From: Lachnospiraceae bacterium UBA3802
Lineage (GTDB): Bacteria; Bacillota; Clostridia; Lachnospirales; Lachnospiraceae
NCBI GenBank assembly: GCA_002369155.1
Contig: DFEM01000028.1
Location: forward strand, 1-24,610
Direction of reading: 5' to 3'
Length of the DNA stretch: 24,610 bases
Shown here piece by piece: positions 21,971-24,610 of the stretch. Numbering within the stretch: position 1 is the first letter of the stretch; the number at the start of each line of letters is the position of its first letter. Below the pieces are notes generated by a model that was not told the origin of the DNA, searched no databases, and saw only the letters and a program-made list of their open reading frames with translations. The position numbers and the translations under genes were made by a program.

Positions 21971-23320
21971 ATGAAAACGGTGCATGAATATATAAAAAAG
22001 AACAAACTCCTTACTAAGGGAGACAATCTTATCCTCGGCGTTTCCGGCGGGGCTGATTCTGTTTGTCTTCTTTATATATTGAATGAATTAAAAGACGAAT
22101 ACGACCTTAAAATAACGGCAGTACATGTAAATCACATGATAAGAGAGACTGCCGGACGTGATGAAGAATTTGTCGAAAAGCTTTGCAAAAAGCTTAATGC
22201 GGATTATTTGTCTTTTAAAATCGACTGTCCCGCTGTCGCAAAAAGAGACGGCCTTTCTTTGGAGGAAGCCGGAAGAAACGAAAGATACAGGCTTTTTTCA
22301 AAAGCGGGAGACGAAAAATACGGTGTGGGCAATTATAAAATCGTTGTGGCACATCACATGGACGATCTTGCGGAAACCCTTATTTTCAATATGGCAAGAG
22401 GAACCGGCATTGCAGGTCTTTCTTCCGTAAAGTGTCAAAAAGACAATCTGATAAGACCGCTTCTTTGTCTTACCAGAGCGCAGATTGAGGAGTATCTGGG
22501 AGAAAAAGGAATTTCTCATGTGGAAGATGAGACAAATTTCTCGGATGATTATGCAAGAAACAAAATCAGGCATAAAATCATCCCCACGATGAACGAAATT
22601 ACCGAAAAAGCCGTTAATCACATGGCTTCCTGCGCAGGGCAGCTTGGCGAAATAGAAGATTTCCTTAGGATTCAGACGGATTCTTTATGGAATGAATATG
22701 TTGTTTCAGACAATGAGAGGATTCTTATTAAGGATGGTATAAAAAAAGAACACCCGGCTCTTATAAAAAGAGTTATTCATCGGGCGCTGACCGAAAGCGC
22801 CGGCAGGGCGAGGGATATTTCGGGAGTTCAGATTGAGGCGATTCTTTTGCTTTTTGACGCTCAGACCGGGCGAAAAAGAGACCTCATCTATAATATGGAA
22901 GCCCTTCGCGAGTACGAAGGTGTCTCAATTGCAAAGAAAAGCGAAGAGAACAAATCAAAGAAAGAAGAAAAGCTTAAAAATCTTTCCATCGAGGTAAAGG
23001 ACATAGACTTTTCACAAAATATTCCCACTGATTTGTACACGAAATGGTTTGACTATGATAAAATTAAATATTGTCCGAGTGTCAGGTTCAGACAGGACGG
23101 CGATTATCTTACCATTAATAAAGATAATCAGAAAAAGCTTCTGTCCGATTACATGACCGATGAAAAGATACCCTTAAACGAGAGGGATGAGATTGTTCTT
23201 CTCGCTGACGGAGAACATGTTTTATGGGTCGTTGGACACAGGATAAGCAACTATTATAAGGTAGGAAGCGACACTAAAAAGATTTTGATTGCCAAGTATA
23301 ATGAGCCTCCGATCGTTTAA
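21971..23320 (+). CDS. tilS: tRNA(Ile)-lysidine synthetase
   Basis: This encodes 449 residues. The ATP pyrophosphatase loop SGGADS is at residues 25-30. VNHMIR and the HHMDDLAETLIFNMARGTG metal and substrate site follow, then DETNFSDDYARNKIRH, all TilS signatures. The C-terminal part (about 365-449) is the substrate-binding TilS_C domain (VRFRQDGDYL). The enzyme turns the CAU anticodon C34 of tRNA-Ile2 into lysidine and is essential. The ATG starts at the conserved family N-terminus yet has no ribosome site upstream, and the predicted transcription start is almost at the ATG. The next gene, hpt, starts 11 bases after its stop. Confidence 0.96.
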   Translation: MKTVHEYIKKNKLLTKGDNLILGVSGGADSVCLLYILNELKDEYDLKITAVHVNHMIRETAGRDEEFVEKLCKKLNADYLSFKIDCPAVAKRDGLSLEEAGRNERYRLFSKAGDEKYGVGNYKIVVAHHMDDLAETLIFNMARGTGIAGLSSVKCQKDNLIRPLLCLTRAQIEEYLGEKGISHVEDETNFSDDYARNKIRHKIIPTMNEITEKAVNHMASCAGQLGEIEDFLRIQTDSLWNEYVVSDNERILIKDGIKKEHPALIKRVIHRALTESAGRARDISGVQIEAILLLFDAQTGRKRDLIYNMEALREYEGVSIAKKSEENKSKKEEKLKNLSIEVKDIDFSQNIPTDLYTKWFDYDKIKYCPSVRFRQDGDYLTINKDNQKKLLSDYMTDEKIPLNERDEIVLLADGEHVLWVVGHRISNYYKVGSDTKKILIAKYNEPPIV

Positions 23321-23331
23321 AGGAGTTAAAA

Positions 23332-23868
23332 ATGGAAAAGATTACTGTAATGATTTCCGAAGAGGAAGTCAATAAAAGAATTCGTGAAATAGGCGAACTG
23401 ATTACAAAGGATTACGAAGGCAAGGAATTGCTTTTGATATGTGTATTAAGAGGCGGAAGTTTCTTCATGTGCGAACTTGCCAAGAGAATCAATCTCGACG
23501 TAAAGATTGATTTCATGTCGGTTTCAAGCTACGGCAAAGGAACCGCTTCAAGCGGCCACATCAAGATTATCAAAGACCTCGAAGAATCCATTGAGGGCAA
23601 GAATGTAATAGTAGTGGAAGATATCATTGATTCCGGAAGAACATTAAGCCATCTCCTCGATCTTTTGAAATCAAGACAGCCCGCAAGTCTGGCGCTTTGC
23701 ACACTTCTCGACAAACCCGACAGAAGAGTGGTTGAGGTTCCGGTTGATTATACCGGATTTCAAATCCCCGACTATTTCGTGGTAGGATACGGACTTGATT
23801 ACGATCAGAGACACAGAAACCTTCCTTATATAGGAAAGGTTGAAATAGACAACGAAGTACTTAAATAA
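23332..23868 (+). CDS. hpt: Hypoxanthine phosphoribosyltransferase
   Basis: This encodes 178 residues of normal length. The PRPP-binding motif VVEDIIDSGRT is at residues 94-104. LLICVLRGGSFF and the flexible loop VSSYGKGTASSG are further family signatures. It salvages hypoxanthine (and usually guanine) to the nucleotide in the cytosol. Ribosome site AAAGGAG precedes the ATG. It sits in its usual place between tilS and ftsH and is probably co-transcribed with both. Confidence 0.96.
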   Translation: MEKITVMISEEEVNKRIREIGELITKDYEGKELLLICVLRGGSFFMCELAKRINLDVKIDFMSVSSYGKGTASSGHIKIIKDLEESIEGKNVIVVEDIIDSGRTLSHLLDLLKSRQPASLALCTLLDKPDRRVVEVPVDYTGFQIPDYFVVGYGLDYDQRHRNLPYIGKVEIDNEVLK

Positions 23869-23885
23869 TTTTTTAGGAGGCATAA

Positions 23886-24610
23886 GTGAACAACAACAAA
23901 GGACCGAGACTTTTCGGTGCATTATTACTGATTACGATACTGATAATAATCGGTATATTTATTTCCAGACTCGACACGAACGCCCTTATGGGTATCAAGC
24001 CTTACACAAGAGGAATGCTTGAAAAACAGCTCGAGGAAAACATGGTATTAAGCGCCAGCATTGAGCAAAAGCTTAATTCAAACGGCGGTTCGGTATACGT
24101 TACATTAAAAGACGGACAGGAAAAAGTTTTAAACGTTACCAATACCAATGAAGCCGAAGAGTGGATAAGAAGCTACGGAATCGATCCGGCTGTAAGCGAA
24201 GTACCCGGTGAAAACTGGTTTATTTCTCTTCTTCCCACCATTATCATGGCGGTTGTCTGCGTATTCTTCTTTGTAATCATGCTCAACATGATGTCCGGTT
24301 TGTCAGGCGGCGGCAACGGCGGAAAACTGATGGATTTCGGAAAGAGCCGTGCAAAGATGATTAAGGACAATCACAAGAGACTTCAGGATGTTGCCGGACT
24401 TGATGAAGAAAAAGAAGATTTAAGCGAAATAGTAGACTTTTTAAAGAATCCCGGAAAATACGCAAAGATGGGTGCAAGAATTCCCAAAGGTATCCTCCTT
24501 GAGGGCCCTCCCGGAACAGGTAAGACTCTTTTGGCCAAAGCCATTGCAGGTGAGGCAGGAGTTCCTTTTTACAGCATTTCCGGTTCGGATTTCGTGGAAA
24601 TGTTCGTAGG
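23886..24610 (+). CDS. ftsH: ATP-dependent zinc metalloprotease FtsH, N-terminal part (3' end outside window)
   Basis: This begins with a GTG at 23886 after TAGGAGG, 17 bases past hpt, and runs off the window after 241 complete codons. It has a membrane segment at about 9-28 and a short extracytoplasmic domain to about residue 115 that includes coiled-coil-like EKQLEENM. A second membrane segment lies at about 120-140, followed by a Gly-rich linker. The AAA+ domain begins with [12 protein letters not shown] and has Walker A GPPGTGKT at 207-214 (K213). The zinc protease domain is downstream of the window. FtsH degrades membrane and regulatory proteins. Confidence 0.97.
   Translation, partial: MNNNKGPRLFGALLLITILIIIGIFISRLDTNALMGIKPYTRGMLEKQLEENMVLSASIEQKLNSNGGSVYVTLKDGQEKVLNVTNTNEAEEWIRSYGIDPAVSEVPGENWFISLLPTIIMAVVCVFFFVIMLNMMSGLSGGGNGGKLMDFGKSRAKMIKDNHKRLQDVAGLDEEKEDLSEIVDFLKNPGKYAKMGARIPKGILLEGPPGTGKTLLAKAIAGEAGVPFYSISGSDFVEMFV

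Overview
The window looks like a chromosomal segment of a Lachnospiraceae-type Clostridia bacterium (Butyrivibrio/Roseburia/Eubacterium-like). It is AT-rich with AGGAG-type ribosome binding sites. Supporting genes are a DUF3881-like gene next to serS, an Rpn nuclease with GI(E/Q)K repeats, soluble chemoreceptor-like proteins and the hup-rqcP-divIC-tilS-hpt-ftsH order. The genus cannot be fixed from sequence alone. I see no phage, IS element or CRISPR array.

Layout. 1-1223 (+): the 3' end of serS, a DUF3881-like gene, and tRNA-Arg(CCU) with its own promoter, closed by a bidirectional terminator. 1282-4520 (-): a soluble protein that fuses a two-cluster ferredoxin domain, an [FeFe]-hydrogenase-like H-cluster domain, a third Fe-S domain and a methyl-accepting chemotaxis signalling domain; then a YcxB-like membrane protein and trmB. 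4816-5712 (+): a lone Rpn family nuclease with an internal, well-placed start codon for a 68-residue C-terminal protein. 5785-6645 (-): an AmrS-like radical SAM enzyme. 6928-14679 (+): a four-gene run from a strong promoter, comprising a PocR-domain chemoreceptor-like protein, a 1606-residue membrane protein with a 163-residue repeat, a LUD-domain protein and a D-Ala-D-Ala carboxypeptidase. 14727-19776 (-): a five-gene envelope run of PAP2 phosphatase, GT2-GtrA fusion, phosphodiester glycosidase-like protein, an uncharacterised bitopic protein and GtrA. 19917-24610 (+): a YgjP-like metallopeptidase, then HU, RqcP, DivIC/FtsB, TilS, Hpt and the start of FtsH.

How the genes work together. The five-gene minus-strand run reads as an envelope glycan-decoration unit: a polyprenyl-phosphate glycosyltransferase, GtrA-type lipid-sugar translocation, lipid-phosphate recycling and an extracytoplasmic phosphodiester glycosidase. 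The right end is the conserved Firmicutes translation/division block. The sporulation genes yabP, yabQ and spoIIE, usual there in spore formers, are absent, which suggests an asporogenous lineage. Two membrane-free chemoreceptor-like proteins with Fe-S or Cys-rich sensor modules point to cytosolic redox or metabolite sensing.

The strongest leads are the hydrogenase-chemoreceptor fusion, the giant repeat membrane protein and the Rpn gene-within-a-gene.
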